Below the pieces are notes generated by a model, which saw nothing but the letters and a program-made list of their open reading frames with translations, did no database searches and had not been told where the DNA came from. A stretch of DNA of 64,000 nucleotides from Annona cherimola. Lineage: Eukaryota; Streptophyta; Magnoliopsida; Magnoliales; Annonaceae. This document shows positions 1 through 9,349 of this stretch, in pieces. The position numbers were made by a program, and so were the translations under genes. The DNA is taken from contig CM059973.1 in NCBI GenBank assembly GCA_030490835.1, positions 63,988,008 through 64,052,007 on the forward strand. Direction: 5' to 3'. How positions within the stretch are numbered: the stretch's first letter is position 1; each line of letters begins with the position of its first letter.

Positions 1-222
1 GGGCAGCAACATTTGAAGGTGATTTGAATAGCAAGAAAAAAAGCTGGTGGCATTAATTCTCCCCAGGTGTGTGGAGTGTCCACCATATGGATAAATATTA
101 AAAAAATATTGTTGGTTGTATATTAGAATAATGTAAGAAATTTGTAAGAATATTTCAAAGATTAAGTTGAAAAAATACCTATTGAGATGATTGTAACAAT
201 AACCATTTAAAAAAAATAAAAG

Positions 223-418
223 TTTTCTAAAATCCCCAATCAACATCATCATAAAAACATTTTATAAAAAATATCCATAAAAAAAATAAAATTTCTAAAA
301 TCCCCAATCAACATCATCATAAAAACATTTTATAAAAATATCCATAAAAAAAATAAAATTTTTCTAAAATCCCCAATCAACATCATCATAAAAACATTTT
401 ATAAAAGTTCACATCCAT
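223..418. repeat. Tandem repeat, about 68 bp x 3
   Basis: The motif CCCCAATCAACATCATCATA occurs at 234, 302 and 371, giving three units of 68-69 bp. The homologous place in copy C (from about 60970) has two units and that in copy B (from about 52130) has one diverged unit, so the array has changed copy number since duplication. Confidence 0.85.
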
Positions 419-879
419 AATAAAATAGGGAAATCTTTAAGAAAGAAATCCTACTTGACTCAAATAGCAAAATAGTCAAATTTTTTCGCTAAAATTCCAT
501 ATCAATTCTGAAATATACGCTTCTAAACTAAATCAATCCTGACCAAAATTTCAATATTAATATATAAAATTCTCCCTTCACATTTATATCAAAATAGTCC
601 CAGATGAATCCATTCAACTCTCATGGAAATCTAGCATCTTTGCATTCATACCATCTCATTTGAAAATCACCATTAATTAATATGAATTCATTAGCATAAT
701 TTCTAAAATAAATTCCATCAATCCATTTAGCATTAAATAAACAGAACAGAAGTAATATTATTATTAATATGTCAATATCATTTTATAAGGCCACCAGCAG
801 TTGTACACATTATGGAAGTCAGTCTCGTTAATGGAACGAAAGGAGTCTCCCTTCAACATTCGTATGTATCCAAGCCTCA

Positions 880-1167
880 GCTTATTCGAAAAAAATTTCA
901 AACTTTTCGAATTAAAATTTCTCAATTTAAACCTTTCCCTTTTCATAACTATCATATTTTAAATTTATTTCTTCATATCTTTCCATACAACTACCCTATT
1001 TTGTAATCATTTATATATAACTACCCTTACAACTAACCTATCTATTTTCACTTTATTTTATTTAAACCTCGTTATTATCCTTATTATATCAAGTCATTTT
1101 CTATTAATTTAACAAAATTTTCACCAAAAACTTTTCATCTAAAATTTTTATCATTTCTCAAACACAC
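880..1167. mobile_element. Decayed Tourist-like MITE (GGGTGTGTTTGG family)
   Basis: The interior matches the better copies at 34057, 44648 and 56528 (runs resembling CATACAACTACCCTATTTT and ACTTTTCATC). The right end reads CAAACACAC, but the left terminus is lost. The homologous place in copy C (61555-61835) has the same decayed element, so it was inserted before the unit duplicated. Confidence 0.55.
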
Positions 1168-1433
1168 GAATCTCTGCCTCTCACACGCATAGACACTTGG
1201 ATTAAATAAGTGTGACTTCAATTCTACGGTCTTGAATTCTACAGTTAGAAAAATTATGACTTCGATACTTATTTGTAGTCAAGATTAAGACGCATTTAAT
1301 TTTAAATGTCTTAGCTAGATTCTAACTTGGTTACCATCTAAGCTTTAGTTTATTTTTTTTATGGGTAAGCTATAGTTTACTTTAAAGTTTGAATATTTAA
1401 AACAAATTTAAGAGAGAGTTGTGTATACGACTA

Positions 1434-2036
1434 GGGGTGTTAATGAATCGAGTTGAATGGGTTGAATTCTTTTCCTACTCCTGACACATTTAAAATATCT
1501 CAGACTTTAATCCATTTATTAACTCATTTAAAAAATTTCAACTTTAACTCATTTACAATCTATTTAATAAATAGGTAGACGGGTTCTTAACAAGTTGTAT
1601 AGAAAATGACCTAAAGACCTAAATCTGATAAACGATGATCTCATAGGGATAGACGAAAGGGTGCTTTTGGCGCAAAAAAAAAGGAAATAAAGCAACAACA
1701 AAAAAATAGAATTAAGACAACAGTTGAAAAATGAAATTAGGTAGCAGGAGGAAGACTTAGCGGGAAAAATAACCAAAGAGTTTACATATATATATATATA
1801 TATATATAACTTTAATGGGTTCAACGAGTTAAATAGGTTGAATGAGCTAAATTGGTTAAACAGATAACTTAACGGATTGATGGGTTATAAAATCTCAACA
1901 TTAATTCGCTTATTTAATTAAATGGTTAAATAGGTCGACTGTTCATAACCTATTGATTCAACAATCCCAATCAAAACTTATTTATAACCAGGTTGGACAA
2001 ACGGGTTGACTGGCTGACCATGACCATTAACACTTG
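1434..2036. mobile_element. hAT-like non-autonomous element, decayed
   Basis: The left end reads TAGGGGTGTTAATG and the right end CCATTAACACTTG, so the termini are inverted repeats of the hAT type. The interior is full of short GGGTT/AACCC-like motifs in both orientations and has no transposase. A (TA)n run lies at 1785-1808. Copy C holds the same element at about 62090-62660, and half of it remains at 52610-52810. The target duplication is not clear. Confidence 0.55.
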
Positions 2037-2411
2037 GGGACACGAAAAATGTCACTTCTAGATTTTGGTGAAAAAAGGACCCACTTTCCATGAACGAGTA
2101 GGAACGTGGAAATGGTGGTAAAGACTCGTGATATTTGGCGTTAAATTCACAATAGGCTCATGGCGTCACAAACTGCATCCTTAAAAACGGTGAAGATGGA
2201 AGACATGGATTATTCGAGCACAATATTTCAGTGCTCCTCCAAATGTAGCAAAAAGTCAACATTTCGACAGCAGTAGAAAAGCAGGAAGGAGTTTCGAAAT
2301 TTCTGTTGAGCATTGAGAATTGGACGAAGTTTTGACAAGGTTTTGTATAGATTTACTTCTTTAGTCTTGTTAGAGATTTAAAATTGATCATGCAAGAAAA
2401 ATGTCACTTTC

Positions 2412-2591
2412 TGTAACGCCTCAGGCCTAACAGTAAGGTATTGTCTGCTTTAGGCCTCGGCCCGCATGGTTTTGCCCCTCTGGGTTCATATGCATCCCGT
2501 CCTTCCCCAAAAGGCACTTCATTGAGGTACCTGGCGGCCTCCACTTATAGCCCAGGCTTCCCCCTCATCCTAACCAATGTGGGATATCACA
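2412..2591 (-). repeat. TRIM-like LTR, left, inverted
   Basis: 180 bp running from TGTAACGCC to GATATCACA. Read on the minus strand it is TGTGATATCCCAC...GGCGTTACA, matching 5256-5436 read on the plus strand. The nine bases 2592-2600 beside it read AATGGTATA on the minus strand, which resembles a broken tRNA-iMet primer site. Confidence 0.8.
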
Positions 2592-2600
2592 TATACCATT

Positions 2601-5023
2601 TGTAACACCCCACCCTTGAGGTGTTGTGAATGAGGTCTACTATGTCAAAGCTGAGAATAAAATCTCCCGAGATGGAAATAGATACCAAGGTGCAAAATTA
2701 TAAAATTCTAACTATTACATCTCAAGTTTGCTCCTTAAGGAGTTATTATACAATTTTCAGTGTCTAAAATCAAAATAAACAAGCATTATAAGATAATTTC
2801 ATAAAGTTCTAAACTTCTTTGTCTTTTCCTCTGCTAGGTTCACCTTTTTTCTGTGTTGATAAAGGCTCTAGTATAGCATTATATCCTTGTTTTTCCACTG
2901 AAAATAGAAACTATGTGAGCTAAAAGCTCAGTAAGTAAAAATGTATTTTTTAAAAAAAAATTCAATATCTATATTGTCTTTTATGCACAACAAACTGTAA
3001 TAAAAACATATTGATACGCATGCACACATATGTCAATTTTAAATCATGCATTCATACTATGGGTATTGTTATCTACTTGTGCTCGCGTACAGTCATGCTA
3101 CACATTTGTGAGCTAAATCATCTCCTTTGGTAGTCGTGAGGTCGCAGCCAGGTACTACCATACTACTTTACACCTTGGCGGCAAATCCAATATGCAATTA
3201 TGCATCATGCTCATGAATTTTAATTGATGCACCACTTAAATTCACTACTAAACATGAATTTGAAATAATAATGCTCATTTTTGAATAAACAAATTTGAAA
3301 GAAAATAAATAATCACATTTCATAGCAAATCATAATATTCACATAATATTTTCAAAAACATGCTTTGGTAAAAGTTTACTTACCTCTGAACAGACTTTAA
3401 AACTCCTCTTTTTTCAATTTTTTTGTAGTAGCCTCAAGTCTCTTTTCCTAATTTTCATCATAGTATGTTTATTATTTCACTTTGGTTTTCACAAATATTA
3501 TTTAAAATTCCATTTACAACTTTCCCAAATTTTCTCATAATTTTAATCGGTCGAAATCCTATTTTCTTCTATTTATTCTTATATTAATTCACTTTTAAAC
3601 AACTTTATTTTTATATATAAAAATAAATTTGGACTTATACTTCTCTAAATATTTTCCTTTAATTTTTCTCATATTTTTATAATTCTTTTATATATATTTA
3701 TTTATATATTTTTTTCCATTTATCACACCTTTATAAACTTTCATTCTTCATAAATTTATAATTTTAAACTCATTTAAGCTTCTAAATATTGACTTTAATT
3801 TTCTTAGTATTTTTCAAAAAAATTTGTATTTTTTTTTCAGATTTTTCGGTATTTATTTGATTTTTTTCCGCCGCCGGCCGGTCGGTCGCCGGCGCCAGCG
3901 AGTTGGCCGCCAATGGGCTGCTGCTAGCGGGCCAGAACAGTGGGCTAGGCTAGTGGGTTGGATCCTTTGTTGGAAGTTAGGCCAGATTGGATAGTGAGCT
4001 GGCTCTATTTAGTGGGCTAAGATCTTGGGCTTTTGTTTATGTGGTCTTAAGCTTGGTTTCTGGGCTTCTGACTCACTGGGCCTGTTCAGATGGGCTTAGC
4101 CCACTAGTCCAAAAGCTTATTCATTTAGTTGTTTATTTTTAACGGTCCATATTTTCCAACTAAAATGGCTTATATCTCTCAATATACATATCTGTTTGAT
4201 CTGAAATTTTAGGGGTAAGCTTATAAAATTATGTTTTATAATCTGGATGGTCTATTTTTCAAAATAACATCTCTATCATCAGATTTAATATAAAGGGTTT
4301 AATAAAGGGTTAATATTAAATAATAGCCATATAAACTAATTTTTAACAGAGTTAATTCATCACATATATTGTTAAATATCTCAAATAATTTTTGTAATGG
4401 TTTAGATTATTCTTTTTGCATCTATATTTTTCTGTAATTATTTTTTTATGTTTTTCTCTTAAAATACATATTTACCACTCTATATTATGTGTAAAAATCG
4501 CTATATCTAAAAATCTATAAGTCTGATCAATCTAAAATTTTACAGGCAAGCTAATCATATAATTATATTATTATTGTACAGTCACAATTCTCTGATTATG
4601 CTCAGAAGTACGTTTATTTCATCATATATCATTTCATACCCTTAATTTGGTACTTCTCATTTAAATAAATAAAATTTCGATATCAAACATTTCAATAATA
4701 CTCCTGTGACTAATTAGCCTTGCTAAAAATGTCGTGAATGGTTTAGATCTATGAAATAACTTACGTATAATATAGAATGAATGAGATTAACAGATAAAAT
4801 GGTTCGACGCAGCTTACCTTCAAAAATTCTTTCGTCTGTCTCCTGTGTGATTTCTCTTCTTCTTCAAATGACGGAAACCCATCTCATGTTTGCGCCTTTT
4901 ATACTAATCCATCTACTAAACGGCTGTGATTAATTGCCATCAATTTGAAATGAACGTGCATGACCCATCAATCCCATCCGTTTCCATCCGTTTCTTAGAA
5001 ACGGATGGACGATGGCTGTTACA
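2601..5023 (-). mobile_element. Ty3/gypsy long LTR remnant
   Basis: On the minus strand this begins TGTAACAGCC directly after a polypurine tract and ends GGGTGGGGTGTTACA, as plant gypsy LTRs do. The length, 2423 bp, fits the long-LTR chromovirus-type families. It has a GC-rich block at 3865-3960 and otherwise AT-rich filler. No open reading frame is conserved inside. The family assignment rests on the adjoining polyprotein end and polypurine tract. Confidence 0.65.
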
Positions 5024-5057
5024 TTCTCCCCCCTTATAAAAGTTTCGTCCTCGAAAC

Positions 5058-5175
5058 TTAATTAAACAAAAATGGATATTTTTGTTTGATATCTTCTTCA
5101 AGCTCCCATATAGCCTCCGATTCTCCATGATTGCTCCATTGCACTTTGACATACTTTATCAACCTTTTCCGCAAC
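5058..5175 (-). pseudogene. Ty3/gypsy polyprotein C-terminal end (fragment)
   Basis: The minus strand encodes the very end of a gypsy Gag-Pol polyprotein: the segments VKVQWSNH, EAIWELEEDI and KYPFLFN, then a stop at 5058-5060. These correspond to the usual tail of plant gypsy polyproteins (V-W-x-N-H ... TWE-E ... YP-LF). About 38 codons survive; everything upstream was replaced by TRIM sequence at 5176-5182. The polypurine tract AAGGGGGGAGAA follows at about 5024-5037, and the LTR starts just after it. This is a non-functional remnant. Confidence 0.8.
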
Positions 5176-5180
5176 TGTTA

Positions 5181-5436
5181 CATAATGTATCAGAGCCGAT
5201 TCCCGACGTCCTGATGGTATGTCCAGCGAGGGCGCTGGAGCCCCAAGGAGGTGAATGTGATATCCTACATCGGTTAAGAAGAGGGAGGGAGCTTGGGCTA
5301 TAAGTGGAGGCCGTCAGGTACCTCAGTGAGGTGCCTTTTGGGGAAGGACGGGATGCACGTGAACCCAGAAGGGCAAAACCGTGCGGGCCGAGGTCTAAAG
5401 CGGACAATACCTTACTGTTAGGCCTGGGGCGTTACA
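5181..5436 (+). mobile_element. TRIM-like element, interior plus 3' LTR
   Basis: From 5186 the sequence TGTATCAGAGCC matches the plant tRNA-iMet primer binding site (usual form TGGTATCAGAGC). A 73 bp interior ends in a purine tract (CCCCAAGGAGGTGAA, 5241-5255), and the LTR TGTGATATCC...GGCGTTACA (5256-5436) follows. The 5' LTR is lost apart from its last six or seven bases (TGTTACA). A tiny interior with primer site and polypurine tract but no coding sequence is the TRIM hallmark. Confidence 0.75.
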
Positions 5437-5493
5437 CTTTCCTCTCCATTGATTGACTTTTAAATCAGAAGTGCCCAGTTTCATTTAAAAAAA

Positions 5494-5691
5494 TTAAAAT
5501 AAAAATTCAGAAGTCCCTGTTTCTTGAAAGGGTTTGTCCAGTTTTGTGCAGCCCATTACTACGGCAATGGAGTTCATGGCTTGATCTGGTGGCGCCCATT
5601 TTAAGGGAGAGAGGAAAATCTCAGTGGTGTCATTTTGGGCCTGCTGAAATGGGGCAGATCCGGTATTTCGGCTGCTGATGCCTGAAATCAT
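5494..5691 (-). other. Short ORF in a GC-richer patch, unrecognised
   Basis: A 65-codon ORF in a stretch (about 5500-5710) clearly richer in GC than its surroundings. I recognise no domain, signal peptide or family. The other copies of the unit lose similarity near here, so coding conservation cannot be tested inside the window. It may be a captured gene scrap or chance. Confidence 0.15.
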
Positions 5692-5724
5692 GGCTGGAGA
5701 AAAACCTAAAAACGATGGCAGGGC

Positions 5725-5969
5725 ATCCAGCGCCAGAGGACGCAGTGGAATGTATGTGAGTGTGGTGTTATTGTTCTCCCATGGTTGGTTCGAATGAACA
5801 TAGCATCAGCGTTATATTTGTTAGTCTTCCTAAAGTGTGTAGAGATAATTATAAATGTCTTTCTGAGTGTGAAAGTATTTGTAGAAAAATTTCTCAATAG
5901 TGTAAGAATTGTGAATGCTTTTGATTGTAATATCGGTTGTCAGCGTGTATTTTTTTTTAAAAAAAAGAA
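5725..5969 (+). mobile_element. tRNA-derived SINE with 17 bp target duplication
   Basis: The 17 bp direct repeat AAAAACGATGGCAGGGC lies at 5708-5724 and 5970-5986. Between them is a 245 bp insert with a pol III A-box-like GGACGCAGTGG (5738-5748) and a B-box-like GGTTCGAATGA (5787-5797), 49 bp apart as in tRNA-derived SINEs. The body is tRNA-unrelated, and the 3' end is a T run then an A-rich tail. No protein is expected; mobility would depend on a LINE reverse transcriptase. Confidence 0.75.
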
Positions 5970-6054
5970 AAAAACGATGGCAGGGCTAGAGTTGGAAGAG
6001 ACATTGATGATTGATTAACTCTATGCTTGCTGCCGTTTTTCTGGATTTGGGACC

Positions 6055-6770
6055 AAGGGCAGTTTCTGGCTCTAGCTTTCATGGGTGTAAATGAGATTTA
6101 TTGGAAGGTGGCTACAATGTCAAAAATCACTTTGAAAACTTATATTTTTCAAAATGTATTATCTTTTAAGAGACGATATACAACTACTAAAATTAAAAAA
6201 TAAAATTAGAATATGAAACGGCTTTTTTAATAGAAATATTTAAGTGCAGCTTCACTGCACCGCAATTATGGTACAATTACCTCAAAATAGCCCCCACATG
6301 ATCCTAAAATTAAAATCTACTTCACTCATGGTATTTAGAATTATATATTCTATTATCGAACTAATTTTCATCACCATTGGATACATATATAGAACTCATC
6401 TGAAAATAGTATAAATTCAACGTCAAATAGTTTGATATAAATAATAACTTTTAAAAAAAATTTCAACATGTAAATCATTTGCTATAAAATTTATAAATAG
6501 ATAAATGATTATATAAAGTATCAATACTTTTAAGAACATATAGGGCCTATTTTCGGCAAAATCCACCGTTAATTGCGATAGCAGTTTCCTTTAGCTTTCA
6601 TGGCTGTCAATGAGATTCCATGAGCAATTGGACAGTTGCTACAATGTCAAAAATCACTTTGATTGACAACTTATATTTTTCAAATGTATTATCTTTTAAG
6701 AGAGGATATACAACTACTAAAATTAAAAAATAAAAAATATAATATAAAACAGTTTTTTTTATTACATTGT
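6055..6770 (+). repeat. Direct duplication of about 175 bp, 520 bp apart
   Basis: 6060-6230 and 6580-6760 are near-identical (shared runs such as GGCTACAATGTCAAAAATCA with small changes, and ACAACTACTAAAATTAAAAA). The second version is the one that matches copy C at 63285-63460. The spacer holds the reverse-orientation element 6270-6555. Confidence 0.8.
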
Positions 6771-6801
6771 CATCAAGAGTGACAATGCTACCACAAGGCC
6801 A

Positions 6802-6825
6802 GGGGGGGGGGGGGGGGGGGGGGGG
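6802..6825. repeat. Homopolymer run, 24 G
   Basis: An uninterrupted run of 24 G on the plus strand. Runs like this are prone to slippage and assembly error and can form G-quadruplexes. The homologous point in copy C (about 63492) has no such run. Confidence 0.9.
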
Positions 6826-7496
6826 CGCATCCACTTACTCAAAATGACCCGTACATATTTCTGTGTGTACAACCCACCTGTTTAGAAATGGGCAACGTTC
6901 GGTCGTCTCCATTTCTCCAACTCCATGAGCATGACGTTCCTCATGCCAAAAGGTAAATGAGTGCACATGTAGTTAGTTCATGTTAAATATATGGAAAATT
7001 ACAAATTACACATAATTTTGACTTTAGTTTTTGAAAATATGTATTTTAGACCATCTAACTTTGTGCATTTACATTTTAAACTTTAAAATTTACATATTAA
7101 CATCTTAAATTTTTCGTTCTTTGCATTTTAAACTCTCATCCTTTATAATATTAAAAAAGTACTGTAAGCTTATATGTAATATCAAAAATACTCTTGCATC
7201 TGTACGAAAAAAAGGGAAATCTAAAACTTAAGCAACCCAATCAGTCTCTCTTGCATGATAGAAAAAGTCTCCAAGTTCCCAAATTCATTATCTTTTGATG
7301 ATGGTTGATGAATTTCGGAATATAGGTAACCGCTTTGTTAGTGCAACGGAGCAAGAGTTTAAAATAAAAAAAATGAAACTTTAAATGATTTAATATGATA
7401 ATATGCAAACTTTAGGGTTTAAAATGAAAATATGGATAGTTAAAAGGTATATCGAAATCAAATTTAGCAATCTAATCCACACAGCAGTTTTTCTAA

Positions 7497-7858
7497 GGGT
7501 TTTATCTTATGCACCTAGGTACTTAGCTTCGGTACATCTAAGTTCAAATACTTGTTCTTTTAAAAATTTTAAACTTTTTTATACAATTGTTAATTTAAGT
7601 ATATTTAACACATATATCAATTTTTACCATTTTAAAATTTTTTAGATATTTTTATTTTTAAAAAATTACTGGTATTTAGTAATTTTAAATTATTAAAAAT
7701 ATCTCTAATCTTTAAAAATAAAAATATATCTAAAAATCTCCAAAAATGATAAAAATTGATGTACATGGTAAATACATTTAGATTAATAGTTTTATGAAAA
7801 AGTTTCAAAAAAAATAAAAATATGAGTTAAATGCAACTAGGTGCCTTAGGCAAGACCC
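7497..7858. mobile_element. Palindromic MULE-type MITE (GTGCA-end family), diverged
   Basis: The two halves are inverted copies meeting near 7670-7690: the left half has TCAATTTTTACCATTTT, the right half has ATGATAAAAATTGATG. The ends contain GCACCTAGGT and ACTAGGTGC. It belongs with the better copies at 20063, 40347, 54437, 58222 and 59977. I cannot see a clean target duplication. Confidence 0.6.
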
Positions 7859-8339
7859 TTACGGGGTCCGCAGAAGTTTAATCTTTACATGCATGTACTT
7901 ATGATGTCAACATTCACTTTAGTTGGAAACTTTTATATAATGTAAATTTACTTTCAAATTTTCTCAAAATTTAAAAAGTTGATCGATACTCTTAAATAAT
8001 ATTAAATATTCATACATATATGTTTTCAATCAAGCGAATGTCGGTATCAAAAATAAATGCACATTGAACAATATTCTAAATGATTAAGATTTTTACATAT
8101 AAAAAGTAAGGGGTGGTTAACTAATTTTCCTAAAAAAAAAATGAAAGGGTGCCTCATTAAAAAACCATTCTATATACTCAGGAAAATATGTAAATGGGAA
8201 AAAAAAGTTTACCCATCATTCATTAAAATGTGAAATATCCTTACATAAATAATCAATAGTAAAATCTAGTAGCTTCCCAAACCATACATAGTTATTCATA
8301 ATAAAATATTAGCACATTAATATTCTGTGACACACTTTT
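7859..8339. other. AT-rich spacer, nothing recognised
   Basis: AT-rich sequence downstream of the receptor kinase gene with no coding, RNA or repeat structure that I can support. Confidence 0.6.
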
Positions 8340-8618
8340 GGAATCACTTAACATTTTTATTGAAAAAGAACTACTTAGTGATATAAATAATTATTGCCAC
8401 TAAAAAAATTAGCTTTTAGTGATAATAACATAATGGATATTGCAAAAGTGACCTTTTAGTAATAAATTTTTTTTACTAAAAGTTATATTTTTAGTGATAA
8501 ATTCAAAAAGCATTATAAAAGATTTTTTATGACAGGTTTATGGTGATGTGGTTATAATGACATTGTAGTATAAATTAATACAAAATTTTACATCGCTAAA
8601 AATCAGTTTTCTTGCATT
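8340..8618. mobile_element. CACTA-like terminal remnant
   Basis: Holds repeated short motifs of the form TTTAGTGATAA / TTACTAAAA in both orientations. It ends at CGCTAAAAATCAGTTTTCTTG, which resembles the plant CACTA terminus (CACTACAAGAAAA) in reverse, with the last bases altered to CATTG. The other terminus is not seen. Assignment is by motif resemblance only. Confidence 0.4.
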
Positions 8619-8736
8619 GATATTGCTCATACAAAGTAATAACCAAATTATATAAAATCATTACCCTACTTATTAAATATTAAAGTTTAAACGCCAGCAA
8701 TTTAATTAGTTATTTAACTATCTTGGGAATACTTAA

Positions 8737-8742
8737 TTTATT
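8737..8742 (-). promoter_or_regulatory. Candidate polyadenylation signal of the receptor kinase
   Basis: AATAAA on the minus strand about 150 bases after the stop codon at 8892, in an AT-rich 3' region. The position is typical for a plant 3' UTR. Confidence 0.4.
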
Positions 8743-8891
8743 AATTTAATGAATTAATCGCTTCATTGATGAAAAAGACCTTACAAATTCTGTGCTGCCT
8801 TGGAAGGAAAGCTTAACAATAAGCTATGATTTAAAACTAATTACACTAAAACTCTGCCATCATCAAGATAAAGTGGACCGCTGGTGGAACA

Positions 8892-9349
8892 TCACTGTGG
8901 AGTAACATGAAGCAACATTTCTTTCACCTTCTGCATTCTCATTAGAGTCTCTCTTATGCTTGGTCGATGGACTGGCGAATCAGCAGAACACCATATACCA
9001 ATTCTAATCAAGGAAGACAAACATTCCTCTTTCCTGCTCAGCCAGTCTCCTCCCGCCTCATTCAAATGATTAGTCTCATCTCGTCTGCTTCTCATGTTGT
9101 TATTCCTCTGACGACTACTGCTATTGCTTCTCTCTTGACATAATGCATTGATGTCGTCTTCTTCCTGCAGGATTGGATCCACAATTTCGTCCAACCGATT
9201 TGCTACCGCTGTAGCTGCAAATTTGTTCAAGTTCTGCCCATCCTTGAACAAGCTGTCCGTTGGTTTCTTGCCTGTGAATGTCTCTAGTAATAATACTCCA
9301 TAGCTGTAAACATCTGCTGCCGTGGATGGTTTGCTCCATAAACCGCACT
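8892..9349 (-). CDS. Exon 2 of the LRR receptor kinase
   Basis: Encodes kinase subdomains IX-XI. It begins with the last two bases of the APE glutamate codon, then CGLWSKPSTAADVYSYG (the invariant Asp of subdomain IX is in DVYSYG), LLLETFTGKKPTDS, and near the end the subdomain XI arginine in SPVHRPS. It stops at 8892-8894. The splice acceptor is AG at 9350-9351. Joining it in phase to exon 1 (donor GT at 13251-13252) restores one uninterrupted kinase domain, which is the main evidence for the gene model. Confidence 0.88.

Larger units (their letters stand above)
1..2406 (+). repeat. Degenerate repeat unit, copy A (first part)
   Basis: This stretch aligns along its whole length with 60739-63030 (copy C), in the same order and orientation, at high identity by eye. 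Parts also match 54880-57165 (copy D). The window happens to start inside the unit, at the same point as position 60739. I see no intact coding region; the short ORFs here are not kept open between copies. The best conserved part is 2170-2400, shared by copies A, C and D. The type of element that carried the unit is not known. Confidence 0.8.
2407..5441. mobile_element. Composite retroelement with inverted TRIM-like LTRs around a gypsy remnant
   Basis: The outer ends are TGTAACGCC (2412) and GGCGTTACA (ending 5436), flanked by the 5 bp direct repeat CTTTC at 2407-2411 and 5437-5441. The terminal 180 bp are inverted copies of one another. On the minus strand the order is TRIM LTR, short TRIM interior, gypsy polyprotein end, gypsy polypurine tract, a 2.4 kb gypsy LTR, then the second TRIM LTR. 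The homologous places in copies C (about 63030) and D (about 57170) lack the insertion, which confirms the borders. A normal LTR element has direct, not inverted, LTRs. Confidence 0.8.
5442..7480 (+). repeat. Degenerate repeat unit, copy A (second part)
   Basis: Continues the unit after the composite insertion. 5442-5510 matches 57172-57240 (copy D); 6340-6800 matches 63055-63495 (copy C); 6840-7480 matches 47260-47740 (copy B) and 58680-59290 (copy D). The segment 6270-6555 is a reverse-orientation copy of the element also seen at 52310-52570 and 57300-57830. No host gene is recognised. Confidence 0.7.

Noticed and set aside
6607..6834. Proline-rich ORF (minus)
   Set aside because: The prolines are only the translation of the G24 run; the rest is repeat-unit sequence.
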